Below, piece after piece: positions 31,953 to 43,436 of a stretch of DNA of 64,000 nt. The translations under genes were made by a program, and so were the position numbers. Below the pieces are notes generated by a model that was not told where the DNA came from, did no database searches, and worked only from the letters and a program-made list of their open reading frames with translations. Positions within the stretch are counted from its first letter, which is position 1; each line of letters begins with the position of its first letter. Source of the stretch: Serripes groenlandicus (Eukaryota; Mollusca; Bivalvia; Cardiida; Cardiidae); contig JASEVX010000351.1 of the NCBI GenBank assembly GCA_031761405.1, forward strand, positions 62,001-126,000, written 5' to 3'.

Positions 31953-33387
31953 GTAAGAAACATAATGTACTTTCAAGATTAAACTTTTTCTACTTGAATT
32001 TTGATGCATCTACAGCAGACAACTTTTGAAAAGAACACTATGACAAAATGAAGAAATTGCTTATGGTAAGCAATTTTCAACTTAGCTCACTAATTAAACT
32101 TAGGTTTAGACTTTTCACATATTGCCTATATGTTATAAAAGTCATCTGCTAATGTAGAAAAGGGCTTAACGGTTGACCTGGTACTAGACTGATAAGAACA
32201 GGACAGAAAATAATTGTATTTGCTAAAAGTAATAACAACAACTTTTAGCAACTATACAATAGAGAGGCAACGAAGAACAAAAAATATTGTAATATACATT
32301 TAAAAAAGATACTCAAGTCATCTGCTTTAAAAAGAAATTTAAACAAAACCTGAAATTTGATAATCATTTCAAAAGTTAAGGTTTAGCAAATACCTGTATA
32401 CAGTTTAGATCTATTTCACGACCAAAGCGAAATGTAATGGTTTTAAATTCAAACAAATCCCGTCTTATTGCATGAAGTCGGTTTTTGGTCATAGGCGTTC
32501 ATAAATGACTACCTGGGTATTTGTATGGCAAGATGCATTGAATATCATAATGAGACTGCGTGGAGGTGCAAGCTGATCTGGATCTTCAATTTTGGCAAAG
32601 TCCTAACGGTCAGTTTTCTATATGGCATGACCACTTGTTCAAATGCTGAACATTTATTATGGCTTGAATAACCGAAGTAAATTGGCGTAAAACTGAGCTA
32701 CATTTCTTGCTATTTTCTCGGAAGATGCATTTAGGTCTATACAACATAAAGGCGGGTAGTATACACTCTGGTAAGCATGCGTCTATGCGCAGACTCACTA
32801 GAGTCTTCATTGTATGCTTTCTGACGCCACTAATAATGTTGCAAATGGAGAATTTGCTAATAATGAGAAATTTTTCCTCTTGCCGCAATATTTTCAACTT
32901 TATTTATTAGTTTTACGATAATTTGTGGAGATTCCATATATTTACATAGAGGTTTTAAAGTTATCTGCTGCTTATTTGTTGTATGTCGGACGGGATGTGA
33001 CATACGCTTTGAACAGATTGTTGAAAAGGATATCTTTAAGCAATGGCTTCGACAAGCTTTAAAAAAAAGTAATGCCATTGCACGCTTGGTGCTCAGGATT
33101 TTTGGGTAAGCATTAAAACGCACTGGTGTCAGGATAAATGGATCAGTAATACTAATACCTTACCCAGGAAATGTCGTGATATAGCTGAGTCATTGTCATA
33201 GGCCGTGGTTAACACCATAGGGAATAGGGACAGGAAAAGGATATTAAAACTGATATCATAATTTTGCTATATAATTGAAAACATCATGGAAAAGAGATGA
33301 ATCTTTGTTTAGCTTACAATTTCTGTTTTTCCTATGGTACATTTGAAAAGAGGCATTTTAAATATCATGTATCTGAAAAGGGGATGG

Positions 33388-33606
33388 TATTTTCCCACAT
33401 ACAACATATCTGCAGCAGATGACTTTGAAAACATGTAGGAAACATTATGGGAAATCTTTCAGATGGAAAGTTTAATTAAGGTATTAAAAATGTTGAAAAC
33501 ATCTTTGCAAATGAAGAAATTATTCATTATCTCCATTTACCACAATCATTTCAATGTCATCTGCTGTAGATGTGTCAGAAATCATCTGTATGTAGGAAAG
33601 GGTTAA
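33388..33606. mobile_element. TTAA-type foldback MITE
   Basis: Begins 'ttttcccacatacaacata', ends 'tgtatgtaggaaagggttaa', with 'ctgcagcagatgacttt' and the inverted 'catctgctgtag'. It sits in the intron before the second AMOP exon. Confidence 0.8.
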
Positions 33607-33670
33607 ACCATATTATGCTTCTTGTATGTGACAGATATGTTGTTACAACAACAACTCCTTTGTGTCGCAG

Positions 33671-33848
33671 TCACCAAATGCCGGCTTCAAAACCAGTTGG
33701 AACCCTGTTGTTAAGAAGTATAAAAGGAACTTCAGAAATACGGACCAAATGATGAAAATGAAATGCTGTGCTAATGGGCTTTGTAACCTCTTCTACACAT
33801 ATCGCCCAATCAACAACCAGTGTAGGGATTCAGCAAACGTTAGACGGG
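33671..33848 (+). CDS. AMOP domain, exon 2
   Basis: A 178-nt exon (phase 0 in, 1 out) with acceptor 'ctttgtgtcgcag' and donor 'g|gtaatt'. It carries the second half of AMOP: KMKCCANGLCNLFYTYRP followed by NNQC (the CC-x(n)-C-x-x-F/Y-x(3)-RP-x(3-5)-C signature). Phases fit 31952 and 35083. Confidence 0.9.
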
Positions 33849-35082
33849 GTAATTCAGCAATTTACTCCATTCTCATGATTGTGTATGCCTCTTCAGCAGA
33901 GGCCTTTGAAAATATTTTTGAAATAAGACAAAATGCATTTAACAACTAGTTTGACCATTCACCACATACAGACAGTTTCTGATCCCTCTAAAGCAGACTA
34001 CTTTTGAAAACATTTAGGCATATGAAAACATTGATGAGCCATTTCTCCATTTGCCAAAATGTTTTCAAATCTATTCAATAACTATGCTTTCATTTAAAGT
34101 GATTTACCATACTTTTGCGGGTATGTTTTCAAAGTCGCTTTCTGCAGATTTGTTCAAATGTGGGAAAAGGGTTATCTTTCTCTTACAATGTTTTCATCTT
34201 ATATCAACTTTTTGAATTTTAAATTGAATACTTTTGCACAGATGTTTGTAAAGCAGACAACTCTAACCTTATAACATCAAATAACAGTGTACCAGATGGG
34301 ATGTTTGAAGAAAATTTGTTTGCTCTGGAAACTTCTCCGAGAGGAAATGCAAAATATTGAAATTGAAATATATAAAGAGTTGAAAATATCGGACAAGGAG
34401 GAATTTTCATCTTTTCAAAAAGTTTAAAAATGCTGTCTGCTACAATGGCATCTTTATTTGTTAATCCTTTCCCACTTGCAGATACAATTTGACGCATATG
34501 AAGTAGATGACTTTTGTAATCATTGCGGCAAAAGAAAAAATAAGTCATTAGCAATTTCTTCTTTTGCCAAACTGATTTCACCTCCATTCAATAATCACAC
34601 TTTCATTTATAGAGATTTTCCACATATTTGCCTAGATGTTTTGATTGTCACATGCTTCTAAACTATCTGTGGAAATTGTTTCATTTTGAAATTTGCTTAA
34701 TATTTACCCTTTCCCAACATGTAGATGCATAATGATGCATCTGCAGCAGACGACTTTTGAAAACATTGTGGGAGAAATGCAGATGTGTTAAATGTGTCTG
34801 CATGAGGCATAAGGTTAAAACTTTTGATGTTAATTTATAGACATTTGCCTCCTTCTTGTCTGGATTTTTTAAAAGTCATATTTTGCAAATTTGCTGTAAT
34901 TGGGAAAGGGTTTTTAAGCAAGTTCTTCTTTTCAAACAATGATCTCAACTTTGTATCAACATTTTACGTTCTATTGAGCTGACGTTACATTCATTCCCTC
35001 ATATTGTACAAAACAGACGATTCCTAAAATTATCGTCAATTTTGATTTCATGACATATACATGGGTGTATTTTCTATTAAAG

Positions 35083-35322
35083 GTGGTGGTGGTGGTGATC
35101 CCCATATTTGGACACTAGATGGCACTCAGTATACCTTTAACGGTTATGGAGAGTACATAATGGTTGAGTCGATTAACGCAAACTTTACAATACAAGGACG
35201 AATGGAACCATTCCTTAATGATCAAAATACCAGTGTTGGGGCAACAGTCTTTACAGCTTTTGCTGGGGAGGATAAAACCAATGGGGGAAAATTTATGATT
35301 TCTTTGAACAGCAACAAAACAG
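35083..35322 (+). CDS. VWD domain, exon 1, with GDPH cleavage motif
   Basis: A 240-nt phase 1-1 exon with acceptor 'tttctattaaag' and donor 'g|gttatg'. It opens with a Gly run and GDPHIWTLDGTQYTFNG, the VWD signature. In MUC4 and gel-forming mucins the GDPH Asp-Pro bond is self-cleaved at low pH. It continues GEYIMVES, NFTIQGRMEP and VFTAFAGED. The 'ggt' run before GDPH could be length-polymorphic. Confidence 0.92.
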
Positions 35323-35453
35323 GTTATGTTCTAATTCTTTTTTTTTTCAAAAGTATAATCTATTGATTATATGAAAAAAAATCTGCTTTTGTTGTAGCTG
35401 TAGTTTCTCCATTCCGTAAGTTAGAATTAAACATGATCCTTACCTTTGTATTA

Positions 35454-35654
35454 TTAACCCTTTACCACATATAGACATTTTCCGACGCCTCTGAGCAGAC
35501 GACTTTTTGAAAACAAGCAATTTTTTCCTTTTGCTACAATGTTTTCATCTATTTCAGTAATTATACCTACACTTATAAAGTTTTTCCATATTTTTTAGTT
35601 GACATTTTCAAAGTCGTCTGCTGCAGATTTGTTGTATTGTATGTGGGAAATGGT
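35454..35654. mobile_element. TTAA-type foldback MITE
   Basis: Begins 'ttaaccctttaccacatat' and ends 'tgtatgtgggaaatggtaa', so the right TTAA is mutated to GTAA. It has internal 'aagtcgtctgctgcag'. Confidence 0.8.
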
Positions 35655-35965
35655 AAACTATGAGCATATAGAACAAAAATATAGATAATTATAATGTTGA
35701 TCAGTATTCATGCTATAACTTTAGTACCCAAAGTTAAACGAGCTTAACCCTTGATGACTTTAAATACTTAAGAATATGGAAACTATATAAATGAAAGAAC
35801 ACTTTTTGAAAATTGTTGAAAACATTGTGGCAAATGATGACAAAATCTCAATAGAGAGTTTTAAATGGTCTGGATTAAAGGTTGTCAGCTTCATATTTGT
35901 TGTATGTGGGAAAGGATTAATTACCACACCCAAAATGAGCATGTAACCCCCCAACTTTATTGCAG

Positions 35966-36097
35966 GGATGGATGCATTGATAAACAACCAATTTCCCTCG
36001 TTTGCTGATGGTTCCACAACATTCATTGATCCTGATGGTAATATCGAACTGGACAAGGGGAGTAACAGTACATTTGTGGTTTATTTCACAGGTTTAG
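35966..36097 (+). CDS. VWD domain, exon 2
   Basis: A 132-nt phase 1-1 exon with acceptor 'ctttattgcag' and strong donor 'g|gtaagt'. It encodes GMDALINNQFPSFADGSTTF, then DPDGNIELDKGSNSTF, the middle strands of MUC4-type VWD. Confidence 0.88.
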
Positions 36098-36161
36098 GTA
36101 AGTGCTTGTTTTTTTCTGTCATATGTGACTGTAATCAACATTCACATATCCTGCACAACTG

Positions 36162-36381
36162 TTAACCCTGTCCAACATTCGACAAATCTGCAGCAGACAT
36201 CTTTGAAGACATGTAGACAAAAGTATGTTATATTTCTGTAAACGAAAGATGTATCATTAAATATAGTTAAAACATAGTGGCAAATGGAGAAATTGCTCTT
36301 TATGAGCAATTTCTCCTTTTGCCACAACGTTTTCAAAAGTCGTCTGCTGCAGATTTGTTTCTGTAAGTGGGAAAGGGTTAA
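36162..36381. mobile_element. TTAA-bounded foldback MITE (220 bp, complete)
   Basis: TTAA at both edges, ends 'ccctgtccaaca' and 'taagtgggaaaggg', and a strong central foldback 'ggagaaattgctctttatg' / 'agcaatttctccttttgcc'. A well preserved copy in a VWD intron. Confidence 0.88.
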
Positions 36382-36486
36382 CAACATTTACTTACTTATT
36401 TTCAAATTAAAATACCCTATAAACAATGTATATCACAACTGAATACGGAAAACAATAACCTTCATATGTTATAATTTCATTTCAAG

Positions 36487-36790
36487 CTCCACTGGCTGAA
36501 AGCCAGTTGAGCTTATGTCATGCGAATTCCGTTGAGCGTCCGAGTATGCATGTGTGTATTAACTGGTGGCTTCCAACGACTTCTCCTCTATAACTATTGT
36601 GCCTATTAAGATGAAACTTTATAGTTAGCATCCTTTCCTAAATTCCTAATATGGCTATAGTAAAAACTTTGAAAATCTTCTCCTCCGAAAGTATGAAGCC
36701 GAAAGTTATTTTGTAGAAATGCACTTTGGGTGACCCCCTATGAGATTCTGATATTCCTTCAAGGCATGTTGATTGGTTGAAAAACTTATT
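36487..36790. repeat. Fragment of the ~165 bp-unit interspersed element
   Basis: Begins 'tccactggctgaaagccag' (shared with ~50322) and ends just before the VWD exon at 36795 with 'ttcaaggcatgttgattgg'. The last element bases lie within ~15 bp of the exon's acceptor, so the element may supply part of the polypyrimidine/branch region. Confidence 0.7.
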
Positions 36791-36794
36791 TCAG

Positions 36795-36989
36795 ATGTTT
36801 CTGTCACAATTGAGTATAAAGGCGTATTGTTGACAGTATTAGTTACCATACCAGAAGATCATGCTGGACAGACAAGAGGACTGATGGGAAATTCCAACGG
36901 AAATGATACCGATGATTTCGTAGCTATAAATGGAACAAGATATAGTAAAAATTCCACAGAGAAACAGCTGTATGAGATGGGACAAACAT
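36795..36989 (+). CDS. VWD domain, exon 3
   Basis: A 195-nt phase 1-1 exon with acceptor 'cttatttcag' and donor 't|gtaagt'. It encodes DVSVTIEYKGVLLTVLVTIP, then GQTRGLMGNSNGNDTDDF, the GLxGN-x-NGxxxDDF hallmark that closes VWD, and KQLYEMGQT. The last split codon joins 39353 as TGG (Trp), the conserved 'fGxxW' Trp. Confidence 0.92.
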
Positions 36990-37018
36990 GTAAGTGTTCA
37001 TGTCAAAAGAGTACTCTT

Positions 37019-37207
37019 TTAACCGTTTCTCACATACAACAAATCTGCAGCAGAGGACGTTGAAAAAAGTTTAGGCAAAAATATGGAAAGTCTCTATAAA
37101 TGAAAGTATAATTATTGAATAGAGTTGAAATCATTGTGGCAAATGAACACATCGCTCACTGTTTGCTGCTGATGTGATAAAATGGGTCTACAAGTGGGAA
37201 ATGGTTT
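37019..37207. mobile_element. TTAA-type foldback MITE, degraded right end
   Basis: Begins 'ttaaccgtttctcacatac', contains 'ctgcagcagagg' and 'tcattgtggcaaatg', and ends near 'agtgggaaatggttta'. Confidence 0.7.
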
Positions 37208-37436
37208 ACTCTTTCATGCCTAATTATCTGCTTTGATTTCTCCGACCTACAGACGCATGTTGATGTATCTGCTGCAGACCGGCCGCAATATGTTCAACTT
37301 TTCTGAACAAGTATACTTTTAATTAAAGAGATTTTCCGTATTTTTCCTTGATATTTTAATTCATTCGAACATACAGAGCTTTTTTGATGCCTCTGCAAGT
37401 TCAAATTGCTCATAAAAACTCTATTCGATAGTATAG

Positions 37437-38062
37437 GTAATTGACCCTGTACTGTAAAATCATCGTTGGACCGAGTTTTTGGGTTGACGTTGCCGAGCTT
37501 GCGAGGCTATGTTCACCAAAGAACAAAGTCCAACGATGATTTCACAGTACAGGGTCAATAACCTTTATATTGCATACTTTCATATTTAAAACTATTTGGT
37601 TTACACATTTGACATTTTTTTTATCTAGAGTTGATAAATCCGCTTCCGAAATCAAAACAAACTGTTTGTTTACACATTAAAAGTCATTTTGTTGCACATG
37701 CCCTTTGGAAAGTTGAATTATGACGGAGCAGTAATTGTTTTTAATGACGTAATGCACGTGCATGACCAACATTTTAGACGTGTGTGCCATGTAACAGAAT
37801 ACTGTTAACCTGTCAAAAACGTACTGTTAGCATGAGACAGTAAGACATTGTTTATGATGAGTATATGATAATTTAACATTACAAAGTCACTTGAGGTATA
37901 ATAATGATATTTAGGTCAGCTAAAAATGTAGTCCCTAGCATGTTATTTATGCGGAATTTTCGCACGCCCTTAATATGCGGTCATGATGGTCATGATAAAA
38001 CAATCATGACCACTTTCTGCAATGCAAAGTGCACGGGACAATATGAAAGTATGCAATAATAT
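37437..38062 (-). mobile_element. ~650 bp non-autonomous element with nested hairpin, copy 2 (inverted)
   Basis: Reverse-complement relative of 16390-17035. Its hairpin lies at 37442-37556 ('tgaccctgtactgtaaaat' against 'cacagtacagggtca'). An extra fragment of the hairpin arm lies at 38068-38140. Confidence 0.8.
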
Positions 38063-38914
38063 AGGTTATTGACCCTGTACTGTGACATCATCGTTTGACC
38101 GAGTTCTTTGGTTGACGTTGCCGAGCTTGCAAAGTGAACGGGACAATATAAAAGTATGCAATAATGTACAATTGTTAATAGAGATTTTTGGTTCTCTCTT
38201 CTAGAGACCCTTAAAGTCGGTCTTCGTTTCTGTCCGTTTGTTTGTATAATGTTTGTTTGTATGTTTGTGGCAAGCGTAGCGCCAGAACTATTCAACGGAT
38301 GTCTACCAAACTTGGTAGGGATGAAGGTCTAGGCTCTAGTTGTTCCTTTTTGCCATAGAAACCACCGTTGCTATGGAAACGGGCGAAAACTATCACCTCC
38401 CACAGTTTTTCGAATTTAGAAACCACTCGGTGTGCGTTGTGTAGCCCATCAGTTGCTACATCGAATGATCGTCCCGTCTCTTCGTTTTCTTAATATTTGA
38501 GTTGCCGTAAGAGGTACCATTTCCGCGGAAAACACAGACACGTCAAAACTTAATATATCGACACAAAAAGAAATGGTTTCCTATGACCTGATCGCTGATT
38601 GGCTAAAAATCCGGACACGCTTAAATATCGACCAACCAGAGAGCACTTCACATAGCCATTACAACTTCCGTTTCCCGTACTTTTACACGAGGAGAAGAAA
38701 TATTCAAGTGAATTTGACGCTGTTCTCGCAACAACTCGATAGCTTGTTTCATTATTCGTGCGGTGTCGTGAGAGTAGAGACAAGAGAGAACCATCGTCGC
38801 AGTTTGCTTGTCCATTTTTTGGCTAGATGTTTCAACGTTGTCTGCTGCAGAATTGTTGTAATTAGGAAATGGTTAAATGTATTCTGCTGAAGATTTATAG
38901 TATATGGGAAAAGG

Positions 38915-39152
38915 TTAACCCTTTCCCACATATAGACGCTTTCTGACACCTCTGCTGCAGATGACTTTTTGAAAATAGTGTGACAAAAGAGGAAATGGCT
39001 CAAAATATCAATTTCTTATTTTGCCCCAATATTTTCAAAAAGTCAAAAAGCCTAAATATTTAAACTTTTATTTATAGAGGTTTTTCGATATATTTGCCCA
39101 GATGATTTCAAAGTCGTCTGCTGCAGATTTGTTGTATGTGGGAAAGGGTTAA
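38915..39152. mobile_element. TTAA-bounded foldback MITE (238 bp, complete)
   Basis: TTAA on both sides, near-perfect ends 'ccctttcccacatata' and 'tgtatgtgggaaaggg', with 'tctgctgcagatgacttt' and 'agtcgtctgctgcagattt' as subterminal inverted repeats. Confidence 0.88.
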
Positions 39153-39352
39153 AGAAAATGTAGAATCGAACATGGGACGTTTTAGCTCAGATACAGAGTT
39201 GAAAATCTGTGAGAAAAAGCAAATTGCTTGCTTGGAGCAATTTTGTTCACAATGTTTACTCCCTTTTCCTACATACAACAAATCTGCAGCAGACGACTTT
39301 GAAAACATGATAAAAGATGATTAATGCCTATCATTTTATCTTGTTTATCCAG

Positions 39353-39604
39353 GGTTGGTAACTAGTGATGAAATGTCAGCGTTTTATTATCCCCTTGGCG
39401 GAAGTTATCTGGACTACCAGGACTTAAACTCTTCAGTGAATTTTCTCGATGAGGCTGATCCAAAATTGGTGAATGAAGCACTAGCATTATGTGGAGAAGG
39501 CAATTATGCCTGTATTTCTGATAAAGTTTTCACACGTTCTGACTCCATTGCAACTGAGACCAAGACTTTTATGGCAGATCAGGAAGATACAGCAGTTATT
39601 ATTC
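39353..39604 (+). CDS. Post-VWD extension exon (MUC4-type)
   Basis: A 252-nt phase 1-1 exon with acceptor 'gtttatccag'. I placed the donor at 'c|gtgaga', the only strong site whose phase fits the next exon. It encodes LVTSDEMSAFYYPLGGSYLD, then VNFLDEADPKLVNEALALCG and NYACISDKVFTRSDSIATET. This is the SxFxY...C...C-x-x-D region that follows VWD in MUC4/SUSD2 proteins. The donor region is tandemly duplicated just downstream. Confidence 0.85.
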
Positions 39605-39689
39605 GTGAGAGCTTTTATTTTACAGATGTATTAGTTATTATTTGTGAGAGCTTTTATTTTATTATACAGATGTATTAGTTATTATTCCA

Positions 39690-41532
39690 GTCGAGCTTAT
39701 GTCATGGCGAATTGTCCGTCGTGCGTGCGTGCGTGCGTGCGTGCGTGCGTGAATGCGTGCGTCAACTTTTTGACCATTTTGATCCAATTGGGATAAAACT
39801 TCAAAGGAAGCATCCTCTCAATGTCCTCTCCTAAATTCCTTCAAATCTTTGGGATCCAGAGAAAATATTCTGGTTTCAATGGCAAGCGAAAGCATTTTTA
39901 TTAACAATTATTCATCTCAAAAACTGTTTGGCCGATTTTAAAATGATTGGTTAAAAAAAAATGGCCGCTAGGGGGCGGGGCTATTTTGCCGTATATGGCT
40001 AAAGTGAAAACTTAAACAATCTTCTCCTCCGAAAGTGTAAAAACCGATTTTCAAATAATGATGTAGAAATGTTCATTATGTGACCTTCTATCAGATTCCT
40101 TCAAGCCATGTTGATTGGTCGAAAAACATGGCCACCAGGGTCGGGGCTATTTTGCCTTATATGGCTATAAGGCAATCTTGAAAACTCTTCTCCTCAGAAA
40201 GTATCTAGCCAATTTTCTAATAATTGTGTAGAAATGTTCCTTGGTGACCTTCTATCAGATTCCTTCAAGCCATGTTGATTGGTCTAAATACATGGCCGCC
40301 AGGGGCCAGGGCTATTTGACCCTATAAGGCAACTTAAGTGACAACTTAAAATATCTTCTCCTCCGAAGGTGTCAGGCCGATTTTTAAATAATTTTGTAGA
40401 AATGTTTCTTGTGTGATTCTCTATCAGATTCTTTCAAGCCATGTTGATTCGTCAAAAAACATGCCCGCCACAGGCGGGGCTGTTTTGGCTTATATGGCTA
40501 AAGTGAAAATTTAAAAATCTTCTTCTCTGAAAGTGTCAGGCCGATATTCAAATAAATTTGTAGAAATGTTCTTTGGGTGAGACCCTCTATTAGATTGTTT
40601 CAAGCCATGTTGATTGGTGGTAAAACACGGCCGCCATAGTGCGGGGCTATTTTGCCTTATATGACTTTAGTAAAAACTTAAAAAACTTCTCCTCCGAAAG
40701 TGTCGGGCCGATTTTCAAATAAGTTTGTAGAAATGTTCCTAGGGTGACCCATCTATCACATTCCTTCAAGCCATGTGAATTGGTCTAAAACTATGGCCGC
40801 CAAGGGGCGGGGCTATCTTGCCTTATATGGCTATAGTGAAAACTTAAAAACTCTTCTCCTCCGAAAGTGTCAGGCCGATTTTGAAATAATGCTGTAGAAA
40901 TGTTTCTAGGGTAACCCTCTATCAGATTCCTCCAAGCCATGTCCAAAATCATGGCCGACAGGGGGAGGGGCTATTTTGCCTTATATGGCTATAGTGGAAT
41001 CTTGAAAAAACTTCTCCTCCGAAAGTGTCAGGCCAATTTTCAAATAATTTTGTAGAAATGTTCCCTGGGTGACCTTCTATCAGCTTCCTTCAAGCCATGT
41101 TGATGATTGATTCAAAAACATGGCTGCCAGGTGGAAGGGCTATTTTACCTTATATGGCTATAGTGAAAACTTAAAATATCATCTTCTCCGAAAGTGTCTG
41201 GCTGTTTTGCCTTATATGGCTTAAGTGAAAACAATAAATATGTCTGGCTGATTTGCAAATAATTTTGTAGAATTGTTCTTTAGGGTGACTCTCTATCAGA
41301 TTCCTTGTTGATTGGTCTTAAAATATGGCTGCCAGGGGGCGGGGCTGTTAGCCTTATATTGGCTTTATTGAACATTTTAAACATCTTCTTCTCCCAAACT
41401 ATTTGGCCGATTTTCAAATAACGTTGCAGAAAGGTTCCTTGGTGACACTTTTCGAGATTCTTACAAGCCATGGTGATTGGTAATTTTTGCCTAATGGCAG
41501 TGGAGCAATACTGGCCCTCTTGGGCCTCTTGT
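39690..41532. repeat. Interspersed element with ~165 bp tandem units (pearl/HINE-like layout)
   Basis: Begins 'gtcgagcttatgtcatggc' and a (gtgc)n run at 39721-39762. Then come about ten units of 'ttcaagccatgttgattgg', 'catggccgccagggggcgg', 'tatatggctatagtgaaaa', 'cttctcctccgaaagtgtc', 'gtagaaatgttcc'. It ends near 'ggccctcttgggcctcttg'. Terminal regions around a core of ~160 bp tandem repeats are the layout of bivalve pearl/HINE elements; assignment is by layout only. Confidence 0.85.
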
Positions 41533-41857
41533 TTCCATAAAGCTTTCAAAAAGCATCTGCTGCAGATGCGTATAAATGCGTCTGCAAGTGGGAAAAGGTT
41601 ATTTAAAAAATATATAATATGACCTTGGTCAACAGTTTAGAACTGATTGGCATCCAAATAGTTCAGTCATTATCTATACCTTTCACAAATATCTTACAAA
41701 AACGAAGCTTCTAATCAATTATGTAGATACTGATTATTCTGTAAAGATGGACAGGTTGATCTGAACCTACACTCTCTGAAATGTGAACTTGTAGTTAATT
41801 TCGATGTAAATAGACTAATGTAGTCTTTTCTATAAAGTACCCATTAACCTTCCCCTT

Positions 41858-42083
41858 CCCCCCCCCCCTTTCCCACATATATATATGATTTCTGACGCCT
41901 CTGCACCAGACGACTTTCGAAAACATTTTGAAAAAATGAAAATTTGCTTAAAACGAGCAAGTTCTCTTTTTGTCACAATGTTTTCAACTTTTCCAGTAAA
42001 TATTCATAGAGATTGTCCATGTTTTTGCCAAGGGTTTCTTAAGTCGTCTGCTGCATATTTGTTGTATGTGGAAAAGGGTTACC
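41858..42083. mobile_element. TTAA-type foldback MITE with C-tract at left end
   Basis: The left end includes a run of C before 'ctttcccacatatatatat'; the right end is 'tgtatgtggaaaagggtta'. Internal 'agtcgtctgctgcatattt' matches the family. Confidence 0.75.
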
Positions 42084-42129
42084 AAGATATGAAACCAAAG
42101 CATCAATATTTAGTTATCTTTGATAAAGC

Positions 42130-42500
42130 ATCAAAACATATCAGTGATATAAGTATCAAAGTTAGTTATATGTGATAGAAACATCAAAAGTTATCTGTGA
42201 TAGAAACATCAAAACATATCTGTGATAGAAACATCAACAGTTATCTGTGATAGAAACATCAAAACATATATATGATAGAAGCATCAAAATTTATCTGTGA
42301 TAGAAAAATAAAACATATCTATGATAGAGGTATCAAAAGTTAGATATCGGTGATAAAAACATCAAACCATATATGTGATATAAACATCAAAATGTATCTG
42401 TGAAGGAAATATCAAAATGTATCTATAATGGAAACATCAAAATGTATTTGTGATTTAGCTATTAATATTTAATAGTGACTGAGGCATCAAAATGTATATA
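42130..42500. repeat. ~29 bp minisatellite
   Basis: About twelve units of 'aaacatcaaaagttatctg' plus 'tgatag', with alternating 'acatat' and 'gttat' variants. Confidence 0.9.
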
Positions 42501-42623
42501 ATATGTAGGTATCACACCTTGCTTGTGTCATGAAATAGTTTCTTTCCTACTTCCAACACCGGCCACATTCATCCAAGTCAGACATGTGCCAGCGTGATTA
42601 TTGTTTTGTTACTCTATCCACAG

Positions 42624-42852
42624 AAAACAAAGCGCCCTTCGTAAGTATTGATGATGCTGGTATAGAAGATAACGCGGTGCGTGTGTATCTAGGTCAACCT
42701 AAAGGGATCACACTGACGGGCATAGATGACGGTATCATAACCTACAGAGTGGTGACAGGAGAGAATGCAGCTGTTTTGGGAGAACCAGGTCCAAAAAATA
42801 CGATCACTTTGACTTTGAATATCACTTCTGTGGACCAATCACAGGAAATAAG
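42624..42852 (+). CDS. Ig-like module, exon 1
   Basis: A 229-nt exon (phase 1 in, 2 out) with acceptor 'ctctatccacag' and donor 'ag|gtaggt'. It encodes NKAPFVSIDDAGIEDNAVRV, then GQPKGITLTGIDDGIITYRV and ITLTLNITSVDQSQEI. It has Ig/cadherin-like beta strands without the usual strand-B Cys. MUC4-type proteins have an Ig-like stretch between VWD and the C-terminal EGFs. Confidence 0.82.
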
Positions 42853-42920
42853 GTAGGTTTATGTGCAGTAAGAGAAAAGGGTTCTGTCTCAATATGAGAG
42901 AAATAGATTTGAGACACCCC

Positions 42921-43163
42921 ATGAGAAAACCAACATTATGGATTTGACTCTGCATTATATATCGACCCAGACCAGTCTGCGCAGTTTGTGCAGGCTAATC
43001 CGGGCCGACACATTCCGTCTCAGGGCAATAGAGGTATAGAGTAATGATGTCTGAAACAGAAAATCTGAAGGAGGCGAAAGGTGTCTCTCCGGGTAAGCCC
43101 TCGTGGCAGGCTTAGGCTGATCTGGGTTGATATCTTATGCAGAGTCCACAATGTTGGTTTTCA
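42921..43163. mobile_element. MITE with ~45 bp inverted termini, copy 1
   Basis: Left end 'gaaaaccaacattatggat' and 'gactctgcat', right end 'gcagagtccacaatgttgg' and 'ttttc', with 'atcgaccca' / 'tgggttgat' inside the arms. It is related to 51829-52016. Confidence 0.8.
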
Positions 43164-43436
43164 CGTTATTCAGCTCAAAGACATGTGTAGTGTATATTCA
43201 TAGATAAGGCCTAACAGAAGCTTTTATAAGGAAGAGGCTAATTAACCCATCCGTGGGGAAAAGGTACAAGTTGGCATATCTGAATAATTAAGGTTCTGAT
43301 AAATCTATCCATCTACTCAGACTTATAACAATCTACATATATTGATACTTATACATGTACTGCCTTGCTTCTAAGTTTGATTTCTTGTGATATTTAATCT
43401 AACTTGTTGGAATATGTTAGTTTTATTTGAAATTAG

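Noticed and set aside
42130..42500. CRISPR-like array
   Set aside because: Units are contiguous ~29 bp repeats without unique spacers, in a eukaryotic intron; it is a minisatellite.
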